A program made the position numbers and the translations under genes. Source: Chaetoceros tenuissimus (lineage: Eukaryota; Bacillariophyta; Thalassiosirophyceae; Chaetocerotales; Chaetocerotaceae). Taken from it: DNA of 64,000 nt. Under the pieces are notes generated by a model that had not been told where the DNA came from, did not search any database, and worked only from the letters and a program-made list of their open reading frames with translations. The DNA lies in contig BLLK01000069.1 in assembly GCA_021927905.1 (NCBI GenBank), forward strand, positions 806,001-870,000. Reading direction: 5' to 3'. How positions within the stretch are numbered: position 1 is the stretch's first letter; every line of letters starts with the position of its first letter. Of this stretch, positions 10,038 to 19,778 are shown piece after piece.

Positions 10038-11030
10038 TTATACAGATGAAAGTTCTTGTGCTCTCTTGTTATCACCAACAGCTTCGGTAAGCTTGGTAAG
10101 ATTTTCTTTCATCTTTGGTGGCCAAGAAATCACATTGTCAAGATAGTCTTGATCCACATACTTTAATCGTGCTCTATCAGGGATCTCTAAAAATTTCCTC
10201 TGAGCAGTTTCTTGATCACCCTTTGCAAGCAACAGTACGGCTAGAGCTGCTCGCACTTCAGGTGCTTCGGGAAATTTATTCTCTACACGTCGCACAAGAT
10301 CAAGTGCTCCCAAGGAATCGCCCATTTGAAACTTGACCAGTGCACTACGCAACCAGAATGGGGCTACTTCATTGGATGTCATGGAAATTGCAACGGAGTA
10401 ATCTTTATCTGCAGGTCCAAACATACCATTCAGTTCTCTAGCTCTTGCCCTATTCTGAAGCAAAATTGCATCTGGCTTTCCTCTCAATCTATCCGCCATT
10501 TCTAAATCGCTCAATGCCTCCTTTGGTAGACGATTATTCAAACGTAACGAACCTCTATTTAAATATAAAAGATACAAATCATTACATCTTGCAACTCCAA
10601 ATCTCTCCTCTTCCTTATTACTTTCGACACATAGATCTATAGCTCTACTATAACTGCTTTCAGCAGGTGTTAAAGATCCCATAGCTACCTGTGTGTTTCC
10701 CAACGATGCCCAGCCATAGATAAACTTTGGAGATAGTTTGGTGACTTTATTGTAAAGTCTATTAGCTGCTGCTATATTTCCCTGTAGCTCAAGTGCTCTA
10801 CCTTCATTGAACAACTTCTTTATTTCTCCCGTTACGGCTACCACTACTTGCTCTTCGCCATCTTCTGCAAACACCTGAGTTGGATTTATAAGAAGTGTTG
10901 TTGCTGCTGATGGCAAGATTTTTGAAATCAACTCTCTTCTGTCAATGTTATTGTTCCTTAGAGATGGAGTCTGAAATGCAACGGCACTCCCCAAAAGAGG
11001 TACCAATGTAGCTGTAGATGATATTTTCAT
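10038..11030 (-). CDS. Thylakoid-lumen tetratricopeptide-repeat protein
   Basis: A single exon of 330 residues. The N terminus is a diatom bipartite plastid leader: an ER-type signal ending SAVAFQTP with the F at the cleavage motif, then a transit segment with a twin arginine (DRRELIS), a hydrophobic run and VFAED, which looks like a lumenal processing site. The mature part consists of helical TPR units from about residue 75, for example NRLYNKVTKLSPKFIYGWAS and ALSDLEMADRL. Such TPR proteins scaffold assembly or repair of photosystems, but the exact partner cannot be read here. A TGACGTCA palindrome lies about 140 bases upstream of the start. Confidence 0.8.
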   Translation of the reverse strand: MKISSTATLVPLLGSAVAFQTPSLRNNNIDRRELISKILPSAATTLLINPTQVFAEDGEEQVVVAVTGEIKKLFNEGRALELQGNIAAANRLYNKVTKLSPKFIYGWASLGNTQVAMGSLTPAESSYSRAIDLCVESNKEEERFGVARCNDLYLLYLNRGSLRLNNRLPKEALSDLEMADRLRGKPDAILLQNRARARELNGMFGPADKDYSVAISMTSNEVAPFWLRSALVKFQMGDSLGALDLVRRVENKFPEAPEVRAALAVLLLAKGDQETAQRKFLEIPDRARLKYVDQDYLDNVISWPPKMKENLTKLTEAVGDNKRAQELSSV

Positions 11031-11503
11031 AATATAAGTATTCGAAATAGAACCACTAGATCCAATGCATTATGCAATAAACTATTTCGCTCTCATCAAG
11101 TATCAAGTGAAAGTCAAAAATCGCAAATCTTTCACATCTTCAATAAACGTACGTACGCACATCAAAATGACGTCAATGACAGGAGTGAAAACTCAATAGT
11201 GCTCCTGTCATTGTTTTTGGATTACATACTTATTAAATACGTAGTAAATCTGTGCATATCTACACATCTCTCTACCAATAATTTGGTGAAAGTACACATA
11301 AAATGAAAGAGAACCTATCTACGTATATGAATATGTAGAGGTGACAAATTGAAAATACTTGATAACATATAAAATAATTCTATTTTTTATTTACGCCTTC
11401 TTGCTTGGCTGAACGTAGTCGTTGTTTTTGGCACTTCCAGGCATATTTCCGTGATCAAAGGCTTATTAAAATTTTCTCCCATTTTGTTTCTGTTCATCAT
11501 TGT
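11031..11503. other. Intergenic region with palindrome upstream of the TPR gene
   Basis: This 473-base stretch is the promoter of the TPR gene and the 3' flank of the next gene. It holds the CRE and inverted repeat listed separately. I see nothing coding. Confidence 0.5.
11168..11213. promoter_or_regulatory. CRE palindrome TGACGTCA overlapping a 12-bp inverted repeat
   Basis: A perfect bZIP/CRE palindrome at 11168-11175 overlaps the left arm of an inverted repeat: caatgacaggag at 11174-11185 and ctcctgtcattg at 11202-11213, with a 16-base loop. CRE-like TGACGT elements control CO2/cAMP-responsive plastid genes in diatoms. The site lies about 140 bases upstream of the lumenal TPR gene. Confidence 0.4.
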
Positions 11504-12653
11504 TTAAAACAAAGTCTTTGGAATATCTACATCTTCTGCAAAAGGCCAAGGTTGAAGGTCGATTGTAGCCTTCATAGTAGTCTTGACACGAAATCCATTG
11601 ATCTTCACCTTTCCATCTTCATCAATAGTCAAACCAGGAACGCAATCCTCCTCGCAATCTTTTCCAGTAAGTTCGTACACTACTTCTCCTCCCTTTGTCA
11701 CAGTGAAAACATTATCATCTCCCATAGTCATGACAGCAGGTTCACAAGTAGAGAACGGGGAAAGACTATTGAGTCCGCAGAATCCTCTGGATCTTCCAGG
11801 TGCTAAAGTGTTTCCAATAGTAAGTGGGGATGTGTAATGCACATGTACTTTCAAAATCAAATGTGCTACAATTGCAACTGCAACCAAAGAAAATACATTA
11901 AAGGAAGACTTCGCTGTTTCTTCTACTACTGGAGTTGGCTCTACTACTGGAGTTGGCTCTTCTTTTTTTTCTTCGACAGGTAATTCTTTAGGCTTAGGAG
12001 GCTCTGGTGCCTTCTTTTCTACAGGTTCAGGTAGATCTGCAATGTCAAGATCTGAATTAGCAAGCTATGATGGATGCAAATTCTGGGTAAGAAAAAGGCG
12101 AATAAAAGGCTATGAAGTGAAATATGTAAAGAAATCTACTCACCATTTTGTGAACCTTTGGATTTGTAAGAATTGGAGTAGCTAGCTTAGTGATTGCTTC
12201 TGGACTTTCTCCCGAAGAAGAAGGTACCGCGATAACAATCCCAGCAGAATCAATGTATGCACTAATAAGCTTCGAGTCGTCCAACTGCTCTGACTTCAAG
12301 TTGGTAAGTGAATTATATTCTTGACTCTTGAGTGTAATTTCAGTAGCAGATGCGTTGATTTGTCCATAAATATCAGACACCTTTGCAACAGAAGAATCGA
12401 ATTCTAGTTGCAAAAGCTCAAATCTACGAGTCTTAGGATCCATCAAGAGAAGGATAACATGAATAGGATCTCCAAGAGGAGTCTTTTCAGTTCCTAGCGA
12501 TGGCACAGCAGATTGTTTGGTGCTTGCATCAAAAGCTACAGAGTACACACTTTCTTCTCCATTGGGTGCATCTGCCTTTTTCTCCTTTTTGTTCTTCTTT
12601 CTCATTCCTCCTTTGAAAAAGGACTTTTTCTTCTTGGTAGGTGTCTCAGCCAT
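11504..12653 (-). CDS. Unknown single-pass membrane protein with Lys-rich N terminus
   Basis: Two exons (12653-12144 and 12064-11504), with a GTGAGT donor, a CATAG acceptor and a 79-base intron, join in phase to 356 residues. The acceptor was chosen because nearby AGs all give early stops. The N terminus is strongly basic (KKKKSFFKGGMRKKNKKEKK). A globular part of about 115 residues follows, beginning HVILLLMDPKTRRFELLQLE. Next comes a Pro/Glu/Lys-rich hinge with EPTPVV repeated twice (an 18-bp tandem repeat in the DNA at 11923-11958). One membrane span follows (VFSLVAVAIVAHLILKV), then a Cys-containing C-terminal domain with DCEEDCVPGLTI. I do not recognise the family. It lies head to head with the iron transporter. 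Confidence 0.7.
11923..11958. repeat. 18-bp tandem repeat, 2 copies, in coding sequence
   Basis: Two exact copies of ctactactggagttggct encode the repeated Pro-Thr-Pro-Val-Val-Glu units of the hinge in the membrane protein gene. Confidence 0.9.
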
Positions 12654-13131
12654 TTTGTTGGTTGTGTGCTATGAAGTATGTCTTTTTCAGTTCTTTCAAA
12701 CTATGAAGATGAATATGCGTTTAGGGCAAAAAGGAATGCTTATTTGATGATGTGTAAAAGAGATTACTACCATCTAATGTGACGTAATATTTCAATTCTA
12801 AAATTTCATGGATGGCACAGTTGTGCACATCATGGCACAGTTTTTTGTTGATGGATCCTCTGTGCTCGCCAACTGCAACTTAGCCCTGTGACGTCATCTA
12901 TACGTACATAGAAGAAAGATGAAAGTGTACATCATCTGATGTCAATAACGGTGTTTTACCCATTTTCATTTATCCTCATATTTTATTTTTTGACACAAGA
13001 GGAATTGTCATGTCATACGAAACCGAACCCATCAAAACAACTTTTCTTCGCCCTCATCGAGAATGATGCATAAAACACAGTGACCAGATACATAACACAT
13101 AAAAAATATAAAGAACTAAATTTAGTGACCC
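12654..13131. other. Divergent promoter region, unknown membrane protein / VIT1-like
   Basis: This is 478 bases between divergent genes, with a CRE palindrome at 12889-12896 and a TGACGTAA half-match near 12780. I see no coding signal. Confidence 0.5.
12889..12896. promoter_or_regulatory. CRE palindrome TGACGTCA
   Basis: A perfect 8-bp bZIP palindrome near the middle of the divergent promoter, about 236 bases from one start codon and 236 from the other. Confidence 0.35.
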
Positions 13132-14134
13132 ATGCAATCGGAACGACTAAACACGAGTAGACACAGAAGGAAGATTCAACTACAAAAGCACCTGGGGAAG
13201 TCACGTCAGTATTGGAGAGATATAATTTTGGGAGTCAATGATGGTCTAGTATCTACTTTCCTACTAGTAGCTGGAGTTGCAGGTGGAGGATTATCATCGA
13301 CAGATATTTTATTGACAGCCATCGCTGGTGCTATTGCAGGTGCGATAAGTATGGCTGCTGGAGAGTAAGTTTCTGGTCAAGATGTGAAGTATATTTATAT
13401 GTATGCACTAAGACTCAAACTTGGTATATTATTTCCATCTCAGATATGTAGCTACTAAATCACAGAATGAGGTCATGAGAGGGGAAATCAATTTAGAAGA
13501 AGATCATGTCAAGAATAATCTAGAAGAAGAAATGGAAGAGTTGAATGAACTCTTCGAAAAGATTGGGCTTACCCTAAATGAAGATGATAAAGCTGATGCT
13601 GAAAAAGAGCAGACAAACATAGCAGCAAAATTTCCTATCATAGAAAAAAGTCTTGATGATCAAGTCGCAGATGAAAATGAAGGCTTTGGCAAAGATAAAG
13701 ATACAGAACTTGATAAAGATGTTGAACAAGGATTGTATAGTATGCAAGACGTAAAAGAGTTACAATCAAACTTGAAAGAATTTTATAGAACAAATCCAAA
13801 AGCTCTCTTGAAGATAATGAAATCTCTTGAATTTGGAGTTGTAGATGAAGAGACGCGATCACCTATTCGAGCAGGAGCATTCTCGTGTGTATTATTTATA
13901 TTAGGAAGTCTTCCCAGTGTTCTCCCATTTCTATTTTCGGGGGATAGTCCAACAGTTGGGCTTATAGCAGCTGCCATAGGTACTATAATTTGTTTGATGC
14001 TTGTAGGAATGATCAAGACGTGGGCTACTCGAACGAAAATGTGGAGTGCAGCTATAGAAAACTTGGTGATTGCAGGGTTTGGCGGAGGGGCAGCATATGG
14101 CATAGGACTTATGTTTGAAACAATAATTAGATGA
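13132..14134 (+). CDS. VIT1: VIT1/CCC1-type vacuolar iron (Fe2+/Mn2+) transporter
   Basis: Two exons (13132-13364 and 13444-14134) with a 79-base intron splice in phase inside the family signature, giving MAAGEYVATKSQ; the protein is 307 residues. It exchanges protons for Fe2+ or Mn2+ to load a vacuole or similar store. The first span holds LGVNDGLVSTFLLVAGVAGG and the next ILLTAIAGAIAGAISMAAGE. A long acidic cytosolic loop rich in Glu follows (about 85-200), matching the metal-binding domain. The last three spans begin near IRAGAFSCVLFILGSLPSVL. The loop is longer and more charged than in the plant protein. A role in iron storage is well supported for the family; the compartment is inferred. 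Confidence 0.9.
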
Positions 14135-14568
14135 AGTGGTACGAAATAGATTGGAATTCCAAAAAGATGTACTTGTATAGGTAGATAGTAAAATCAAGCT
14201 TATGCGAAGAACATTTTCTTTCACACTTACTTCAACGAATGCAACTCTTGAAATTGCTTGTAATTTCCAATATTTTTCTGTGTGTACCTAAACCATAAAA
14301 CTAATTCTGATAGATTGTAATCAGATATTTAAAAGGATCATAGTACCAAGTGTTACATTTTTAAAAACCGAGGTATTGTCATTGTTTATTATAAAAATTG
14401 CGCAGCACGCAGCAGCACAGCCTGGCATCCAAAAATAGCTAGTAACCTTGCTATTTTGTATTTTTAACCAACACAAATTCAAAAAAAAACAAAAAACTTT
14501 CACATTTTGTCATCATCATACATAGTCTACCGAGTTTCAAAGTAAAAGACTTACGAGTACAAATTCAT
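14135..14568. other. Intergenic region
   Basis: This 434-base gap between two genes on the same strand serves as 3' flank and promoter. It is AT-rich, with a small cluster of agcagcac motifs near 14405. I see no gene. Confidence 0.5.
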
Positions 14569-15711
14569 ATGCCAAACATATCACTTAAAAATTTACTGGC
14601 AAGAACTGCAGTAGAAGAAAGCGTGAGCATGGAATGTGTACCAAAGACTTTTGCGGGGCTCCCTCTATATGGCCTCATACTAGTTGTCATTGGAGTGATC
14701 ATCCTACTCACGGTGCTTATCCTGGAACTAGTACTTCTACCAAAAAGACGGAAGCTCAGTAAGGAAATCAAGAAGAATCTCTTGACTCATGCCGTTGTCA
14801 CAGGTGGATCATCGGGTATTGGACTCGCAGTTGCAAAAGAGTTAGTGAAAAATGACTGTAAATACATTACTCTTATTGCACGGAATGAATCTAAGTTGAA
14901 TAAAGCAAAGGAAGAACTTGATGCATATGTAACAACGAATGACAAGAAAAGCATTATTCAAGTATATTCGGTGGATGTTGGTGTTGTAGACAAAGTTACC
15001 AAGGCAGCTGAGGATATCTGTACTTCAAGCGATGTTCCGTGTCCTACAATGTTGTTTAATGTAGCTGGAACTTCTTCGTCAGCTGCATTTGTATCTACAG
15101 ACTTTCAGGAGTTTGAACGACTCATGAATATCAACTATCTCGGTACTGCATATGTAACTAGAGCATTTTTACCATACATGATGAAAAAAGAAGGCACTGA
15201 CGAGAACCATCCAAGGTCCATAATGTTTACTTCTTCTCAAGCAGGGCAACTTGGAGTCTTTGGATATACAGCTTATTCTGCTTCGAAGTATGCATTAAAG
15301 GGATTTGCCGAAGCTTTGCAGATGGAAGTGGGTAGAGAGAATATTACGGTACAACTCTCGTTTCCGCCAGATACTGATACACCTGGGTTTGAAGAAGAGA
15401 ATAAGGATAAACCGGAAGAAACTCGTCTCATCAGTGAGACTAGTGGTTTATTTAGTGCTGAGCAAGTAGCATCAAAGATGGTGAAATCGGCATTACAAAA
15501 AAGACCTCCTTTCAATGTATATTTTGGACTTGAAGGTTGGATGTTGGCCAATTTGACAGCGGGTATGTCTCCAGTTCATAGTATTTTAGATGCAATTGTT
15601 CAGATCTTTTTCAAGGGGTTGCTTCGATTCATCAGTTTATTTTATTTGTTTGACTTTAGAAATATTGTTCACAAAGTTGGAAAGAAGCGCCGTGCAGAAA
15701 AATCTGAGTAA
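14569..15711 (+). CDS. KDSR: 3-ketodihydrosphingosine reductase (KDSR/TSC10)
   Basis: A single exon of 380 residues. This short-chain dehydrogenase reduces 3-ketosphinganine to sphinganine with NADPH, the second step of sphingolipid synthesis at the ER. An N-terminal membrane span lies at about 33-57, followed by the NADPH-binding TGGSSGIG at 78-85. The catalytic Ser lies in FTSSQAGQLG and the Tyr/Lys pair is Tyr236 and Lys240 (YSASK). The diagnostic KDSR stretches SSQAGQLGVFGYTAYSASK and FPPDTDTPG are present. The C terminus has a further hydrophobic segment (about 320-360) and a basic tail. Length and motifs fit the family, so activity is expected. Confidence 0.94.
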   Translation: MPNISLKNLLARTAVEESVSMECVPKTFAGLPLYGLILVVIGVIILLTVLILELVLLPKRRKLSKEIKKNLLTHAVVTGGSSGIGLAVAKELVKNDCKYITLIARNESKLNKAKEELDAYVTTNDKKSIIQVYSVDVGVVDKVTKAAEDICTSSDVPCPTMLFNVAGTSSSAAFVSTDFQEFERLMNINYLGTAYVTRAFLPYMMKKEGTDENHPRSIMFTSSQAGQLGVFGYTAYSASKYALKGFAEALQMEVGRENITVQLSFPPDTDTPGFEEENKDKPEETRLISETSGLFSAEQVASKMVKSALQKRPPFNVYFGLEGWMLANLTAGMSPVHSILDAIVQIFFKGLLRFISLFYLFDFRNIVHKVGKKRRAEKSE

Positions 15712-15830
15712 GTTGTTTCGAAGGGTACAGTAGGATACTAAGAAATAATAGAGCTGCTAGGTCTGAAGAACTACAATAAGAAATCTATCCACCAGCATGT
15801 AAACAAACATGAATTAATTATTCCTATACT

Positions 15831-16703
15831 TTAAACTTTTGCTGCATAGACAGGTTGAACTTGGAATGAATCCGCTATGTATTCCACAGTCTCTCTTTCT
15901 CTTCCCTTCTTATCAAATAAAACAGCATTACTTCCAGTCATGAGCATGTAGCACATCCCTTCAAACTCATAAATATCAACCAATCCTTTTCTTTCTACAG
16001 AAAAGTTGTTCCCAGTCAATGTAGTGTACTTGACCTTTAATCGTCTTCTAGCTAGTGCCTTCGATCCTTCTTCTGGTTCATTCAACATTTGAGATGATTG
16101 AACCTTGTGCTCTTCAATATTGTTTCCAGTCTTTACTAGTTCTCCTTTTGGGTTGAAGATAGCATCGCCGAAATATGCCTTCGGTACTTCCTTCAAATTA
16201 GCTACACCATCAGGCATCTGCACCTTTAGAACATATAATTTATCTCCATTGCGTTGATCAACGTATTGTACACCTCCTAGTATTCTATCAATTTGCAACC
16301 AGTCTGCGGGAAAATCGAAACTTGCAAATACATCTTTTCCAGGGGTACGCGATCCGTCGTTCGAGTAAAGAAATTGCTCTCCAAATCGTTGAAAGATACC
16401 ATACTTGTTTGGAGGTAAACTAGTAAGAGATGGAGGGACAGCCCCTGCACGACGGAGTGCAAACGTTGCAGCTACCGGTGACTCATCAGCAAATGCAACT
16501 TGTGGTTTTATAACCGATGAAGTAAGAAATGCGAATGCACTTGACGTCGATATTTTTAGAAACGATTGTCGATCCATTCCATTTTCATTTGCACTCATTT
16601 TTAGAGTTGGATTGGTTCTGCATGACGAATTTACTTGAAAGGCAGTTGACAAACTGAGGCAGCTGATGCTAGCCAAGACGAGAAAGGAAGATGCTTTATA
16701 CAT
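15831..16703 (-). CDS. PsbP-like thylakoid-lumen protein
   Basis: A single exon of 290 residues. A secretory-type leader ends at STAFQV, the diatom plastid motif. A transit stretch and a second hydrophobic segment then end at VAFADES, which looks like a lumenal cleavage site. The mature part has the PsbP fold pattern: VFASFDFPADWLQIDRI, then a strand with KLYVLKVQMP, and near the end VERKGLVDIYEFEGMCYML. PsbP relatives assist the oxygen-evolving complex or photosystem assembly; this is a PsbP-domain relative and not the standard PsbP. It diverges from the YqgF-like gene. Confidence 0.75.
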   Translation of the reverse strand: MYKASSFLVLASISCLSLSTAFQVNSSCRTNPTLKMSANENGMDRQSFLKISTSSAFAFLTSSVIKPQVAFADESPVAATFALRRAGAVPPSLTSLPPNKYGIFQRFGEQFLYSNDGSRTPGKDVFASFDFPADWLQIDRILGGVQYVDQRNGDKLYVLKVQMPDGVANLKEVPKAYFGDAIFNPKGELVKTGNNIEEHKVQSSQMLNEPEEGSKALARRRLKVKYTTLTGNNFSVERKGLVDIYEFEGMCYMLMTGSNAVLFDKKGRERETVEYIADSFQVQPVYAAKV

Positions 16704-17112
16704 TATAGTGAAGTGTGGGTATAAATGTAGTTCAGCAATGATTATTATGAACCTTAAAGTGTTGGAAATAGTGAAAAGTGAAATGAGTTCATTTTCAATC
16801 CAATGACTGTGATGTGTTTTTGGATAGGTGTCAGTATCCTGACTCGATATGATCTCCCATGTTGAAATGGTTTCAGTCGTGAAGATCTATACTCTCTTCT
16901 GATTTTGTACGTAAGTATGGATCTCTCTTTGTCTGTTGTCTGTTGTTTTGTTGTTTGTTGTTAGAACAAAAGTAAAAGGTATGTACCTTACCTTACTGAG
17001 TATAAAGCACCGTACGAGTTGGTTAGTGTTCTATGAGAATGTTTTGTTTGACCTACTATAATTCTTGGTTTTAGAGATAGCTGTAGCAGGTAGGAAAAAG
17101 ACCAGATGAATC
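16704..17112. other. Divergent promoter region, PsbP-like / YqgF-like
   Basis: This is 409 bases between divergent genes. It has a tgtctgttgt-type simple repeat near 16930-16965 and no coding signal. Confidence 0.5.
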
Positions 17113-17934
17113 ATGAAGTCTGCACTGCGTCAGAGTATCAACTTCGCATCAATACAGAGACGTACAGAAACACTATTATACACAAGAATTAAAGATGCAG
17201 CCCATAGACAACGTTTCATGAAGAATGACCTAAACGTAGTGAGGAGAGTTAGCAACGCCGCTTCCGTAGATGGAAATCGGTTCCTTGCAAAGCTTGATCC
17301 TATGAAAAGGATTCTATGTCTATGTCCCGTCCCTATTTCTTCCTGCAATGAAGATACAAAACAGAAAAGGGATACATCTACTCCCATACAGACGTGGAGC
17401 AAGTCTGATAAATTCCATATGAATATAGGTTTCGCTGTCAGTGATCCATATCTTGGATACGCAATTCCAGTCCAAACAGATAAATTTACTCCTTTAATTT
17501 CAATTGATGCAAATGGCAAAGTCAGTTTTCAATCTTTCCCAGAGTCAATAGAACATCTTTCCGAGTGTATTGATTATCATGATATCGGGTCTGTAATTAT
17601 TGGTCTTCCACTATACAATGGACAAGATGATATGAATAAAGATATTGCGAAAATGCAAAAGGTACAACACGTGTTACATCAGGAACTTGAGACCATCATT
17701 TCGAAACAAGAAAGTAGAACCGAATTGACTCATTCAAGGATAAATGATGTATTATCTATACATGATCGAAGTAGTTATACAAAAGTTTTAGAAATGGCAA
17801 TAGAAGAACCAGAAATGTGGGAGGAAATTGCCAAAAAAATGAATGGGGTCATTGAGCCAGAGGTGCATGCTGCAGCAGTATTGAATGTCTTTTTGTGGAA
17901 TCATACAGGTGGTTGGAGGAATACATTTGCTTGA
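17113..17934 (+). CDS. YqgF/RuvX-like RNase H-fold protein, probably organellar
   Basis: A single exon of 273 residues. The first ~60 residues are basic and lack acid, like a mitochondrial presequence. From about residue 97 the sequence follows YqgF/RuvX (bacterial pre-16S rRNA processing nuclease / resolvase fold). SDKFHMNIGFAVSDP puts Asp99 at the first catalytic aspartate. VIIGLPLYNGQ matches the VVGLPLNMDG motif, and IEPEVHAAAVLNVFLW matches the last helix (usually D-S-x-A-A). The final aspartate appears as Glu and the central DERLTT motif is not clear, so activity is doubtful. A role in organellar rRNA maturation is an inference. Another RNase H-fold family cannot be ruled out. Confidence 0.55.
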   Translation: MKSALRQSINFASIQRRTETLLYTRIKDAAHRQRFMKNDLNVVRRVSNAASVDGNRFLAKLDPMKRILCLCPVPISSCNEDTKQKRDTSTPIQTWSKSDKFHMNIGFAVSDPYLGYAIPVQTDKFTPLISIDANGKVSFQSFPESIEHLSECIDYHDIGSVIIGLPLYNGQDDMNKDIAKMQKVQHVLHQELETIISKQESRTELTHSRINDVLSIHDRSSYTKVLEMAIEEPEMWEEIAKKMNGVIEPEVHAAAVLNVFLWNHTGGWRNTFA

Positions 17935-18388
17935 TTCAACTGATGTATCATAGCTAATCTAAATCAAAAGTTTAGAAAAAGACATTATTTTGCTTTGGAA
18001 AAGTATATTGAATGATTATAAAAATAGAAAAGCAAAGTCAACAAATTGGAGAAATGGGGCTATCATTATAAAGTATAATGAATGAATTTTATTATAAAAC
18101 AGACCCGCTATATACCGGTGATTGCAAAGAAGTTAATGACTATCATAGTACGTAATACTTATTGAAATGCTTTTCAGCTGTTCGCAAACAAGATTAAAAA
18201 TTTCATATATTGACATGACCAAATTTAGCTAGAAATCTTATGAGCCTCCAAAAAAGCAAAACGCAGCACAAAAAGTGTGCAGAGCAGCCTCACGCATCAC
18301 ATCTCATATTTTTTTACACACATCTTCCAATACTGCTATTTCAACTCATTAACTCTATACATATAAAATATATCATAGTATCTCTACA
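17935..18388. other. Intergenic region upstream of RFC4
   Basis: This 454-base AT-rich gap holds the RFC4 promoter. It has an agcac-rich stretch near 18260-18300 but no recognisable gene. Confidence 0.5.
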
Positions 18389-19474
18389 ATGTCTCTATCA
18401 GAAGCAACTCCGTGGGTAGAAAAGTATCGTCCCAAAAAGCTGACGGAAGTCTCGCATCAAAATGAAGTCGTCTCCACTCTTCAAAATGCAGTTTCTACGA
18501 ACCGACTTCCTCATCTCCTCCTCTACGGACCTCCAGGAACAGGAAAGACAAGTGTCGCACTCGCACTATGCAAAACGCTATGGCATCCATCACAATATTC
18601 AAAGCGAGTCCTAGAACTCAATGCATCCGATGAAAGAGGAATCTCAGTAGTTCGTGAAAAGATTAAGCATTTTGCATCCCTAGCTGTCTCCAATGCTCCG
18701 AACCCAAATGCACGTAAAAACTTTTTCGGGAAACAGGATGTAGAAATGAAGGAACCAGATGAAGAGCCTGAAGATGAATACCCGAACCCACCCTTCAAAG
18801 TCATTATTCTAGACGAAGCTGATACAGTGACTCCAGATGCACAGGCGGCACTGAGAAGAATCATTGAAGCACATTCCAAAATTACCAGATTTATCCTCAT
18901 TTGTAACTATGTCACGAGAATTATTGAACCGCTTGCTTCTCGTTGTGCAAAGTTTAGATTTCAAAGTCTGCCTCCGCAAAGTATGCTCAATCGTCTCAAA
19001 TTTATTGGAGAAGCAGAGGGGGTACAGTATGCCAATGCGGATGAGGTTCTTGGTGAAATTCTGGATAAGGCACAGGGAGACATGAGAAGAGCAGTCACCA
19101 CTCTGCAATCGGCGCATATGCTTTCTGGAAAGAAAATAATTCAAAAAGATGATATTGCAGAAATGGCAGGATTGCCTCCTTCCAATGTATGTCAGGAATT
19201 GATGAATATTTTTCAAGATCCAAAATCGAACTTTGGGACCATGGAGAAGGCTGTTCAGAACTGTTTGATGGAAGGATATGCTGCGCAATATATCATGAAA
19301 GATTTGCTAAATAGAGTCATGGTTTTAGATGATAAGATTTTGAAAGAGTTGCACAAGGCAAACATTGCAATCAAAATTGCAGAAGCGGACAAGTGTCTAG
19401 TGGATAGTGCAGATGAAGGATTGCAATTACTAATGGTTTGTTCTTTGATTTTAAAATGTTTCAAGAATAATTAG
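18389..19474 (+). CDS. RFC4: Replication factor C small subunit (RFC4 type; yeast Rfc2)
   Basis: A single exon of 361 residues. RFC loads the PCNA clamp at primer ends during DNA replication and repair in the nucleus. The N terminus reads PWVEKYRPK, the RFC box. Walker A is GPPGTGKT at 47-54, Walker B is VIILDEAD ending at 145, sensor 1 follows (FILICNY) and the SRC arginine-finger motif is at 184-186. The lid and C-terminal collar helices follow, ending SADEGLQLLMVCSLIL as in human RFC4. An acidic insert of about 30 residues before Walker B (about 104-135) is longer than in human RFC4. All ATPase residues are present. Confidence 0.93.
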   Translation: MSLSEATPWVEKYRPKKLTEVSHQNEVVSTLQNAVSTNRLPHLLLYGPPGTGKTSVALALCKTLWHPSQYSKRVLELNASDERGISVVREKIKHFASLAVSNAPNPNARKNFFGKQDVEMKEPDEEPEDEYPNPPFKVIILDEADTVTPDAQAALRRIIEAHSKITRFILICNYVTRIIEPLASRCAKFRFQSLPPQSMLNRLKFIGEAEGVQYANADEVLGEILDKAQGDMRRAVTTLQSAHMLSGKKIIQKDDIAEMAGLPPSNVCQELMNIFQDPKSNFGTMEKAVQNCLMEGYAAQYIMKDLLNRVMVLDDKILKELHKANIAIKIAEADKCLVDSADEGLQLLMVCSLILKCFKNN

Positions 19475-19778
19475 TAAATGATATCATGGTATGGGGCATT
19501 TATGTTGGGCCTATTTTTGGAACAAGGCTTTATAAGTACGAATGTATGTTTACTAAGTGTAGACTACTTGCAACGAAAGTAGTACAGTTAAGGAATGAAA
19601 TTTATGCTCTGCAATTTTTATTACAATATCCAACACTAGAGTCCCTACAAAAGAGAGCTAGGTGTCTGCTCCTATAGGTGTGATTGAAAAAGATGGTGTT
19701 GCATGTAAAACCGCCATTAAAACTAATTCAATAGAAATAACGATGAAAACAAATCAATTCATTTTATGTATTTACAGT
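19475..19778. other. Convergent intergenic region
   Basis: This is 304 bases between the 3' ends of RFC4 and the giant gene; I see only AT-rich flank. Confidence 0.5.
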
